The notes under the pieces: generated by a model
What the model saw: only the letters and a program-made list of their open reading frames with translations
Told to the model about the DNA's origin: nothing
The model's database searches: none
In this document: positions 56,110 through 56,192 of the stretch, one piece after another
Position numbering within the stretch: the stretch's first letter is position 1
Layout: each line of letters begins with the position of its first letter
Assembly: GCA_964540965.1 (NCBI GenBank)
Contig: CAZIOT010000021.1
Span: forward strand, 1 to 56,192
Direction of reading: 5' to 3'
Source: JADYZU01 sp964540965
GTDB lineage: Bacteria; Pseudomonadota; Alphaproteobacteria; Rhodobacterales; Rhodobacteraceae
Length of the DNA stretch: 56,192 nt
Made by a program: the position numbers and the translations under genes

Positions 56110-56192
56110 TTATTCGATGATCTTGGACACGACGCCTGCGCCGACGGTGCGGCCGCCTTCGCGGATGGCGAAGCGCAGTTTGTCTTCCATGG
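56110..56192 (-). CDS. tuf: Elongation factor Tu, C-terminal end (5' part outside window)
   Basis: The last 27 codons read MEDKLRFAIREGGRTVGAGV then VSKIIE and stop (TAA). This is the invariant C-terminus of bacterial EF-Tu domain III. The rest of the gene continues beyond position 56192. Which tuf copy it is cannot be told from the window. Confidence 0.97.
   Translation of the reverse strand, partial: MEDKLRFAIREGGRTVGAGVVSKIIE

Overview
This 56 kb window is GC-rich chromosomal DNA that reads like an alphaproteobacterium of the Rhodobacterales (Rhodobacteraceae/Paracoccaceae). The basis is the codon use, ATGA-coupled operons, a characteristic palindromic intergenic element, the gpmI-envC-ctpA-rppH and mreBCD-mrdA-rodA arrangements, and protein resemblance. 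It holds about 47 protein genes, one riboswitch, one amino-acid leader peptide and several hairpin terminators. I see no rRNA or tRNA gene.

Layout. (1) 1-4104, plus: a transglutaminase-type peptide-modification cluster (end of a DUF2126 protein, a fused circularly permuted ATP-grasp/alpha-E protein, and a transglutaminase). (2) 4128-8828, plus: a cobalamin riboswitch followed by btuB-btuF-btuC-btuD. (3) 8829-9812: a scar of mobile and defence DNA. It holds a decayed IS481-type transposase on the minus strand, the frameshifted first part of a type I-E cas3, and directly abutting it one 29-nt type I-E CRISPR repeat. (4) 9813-17990, plus: an unusual locus with a BTAD/TPR regulator, a 117-aa protein, a YcaO protein, a TfuA protein, an alpha-oxoamine-synthase-like PLP enzyme, an M15 peptidase with a peptidoglycan-binding domain, a small proline-rich ORF and a multi-pass membrane protein. 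This is the best candidate in the window for an undescribed biosynthetic system. (5) 18164-29243, minus: a ten-gene myo-inositol uptake and catabolism operon (isomerase/epimerase, ABC transporter, SDR, iolG, iolC-DUF2090 fusion, iolD, iolE, iolB), with its LacI-type regulator at 29372-30403. (6) 30548-33882, plus: a divergent four-gene operon encoding a membrane di-iron oxygenase, a Rieske ferredoxin, a PanB-like protein and a Gfo/Idh/MocA oxidoreductase.

(7) 33976-47141, minus: housekeeping genes. These are rppH, ctpA, envC, gpmI, a GhrA-like 2-hydroxyacid dehydrogenase, rodA, mrdA (PBP2), mreD, mreC, mreB, and leuA preceded by a leucine-rich leader peptide. (8) 47187-51715, minus: a large RTX protein carrying an SGNH esterase domain, and an exported protein made almost entirely of MORN repeats. 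(9) 51858-56043, plus: nadE, small conserved genes (DUF2945, DUF488), a 2OG-Fe(II) oxygenase and two tandem DUF1801 paralogues. These converge on the 3' end of tuf (EF-Tu), which enters from the right edge.

How parts work together. The B12 genes form a riboswitch-controlled uptake system. The inositol genes take inositol in by an ABC transporter and convert it through inosose to the deoxy-gluconate level. A shared 18-nt motif upstream of both the inositol operon and the LacI/oxygenase region suggests one regulator controls both, which makes oxidation of an inositol derivative (for example an O-methyl inositol) a testable role for the oxygenase operon. The YcaO/TfuA locus has the core of a peptide backbone thioamidation or azoline system, but no obvious small precursor peptide.
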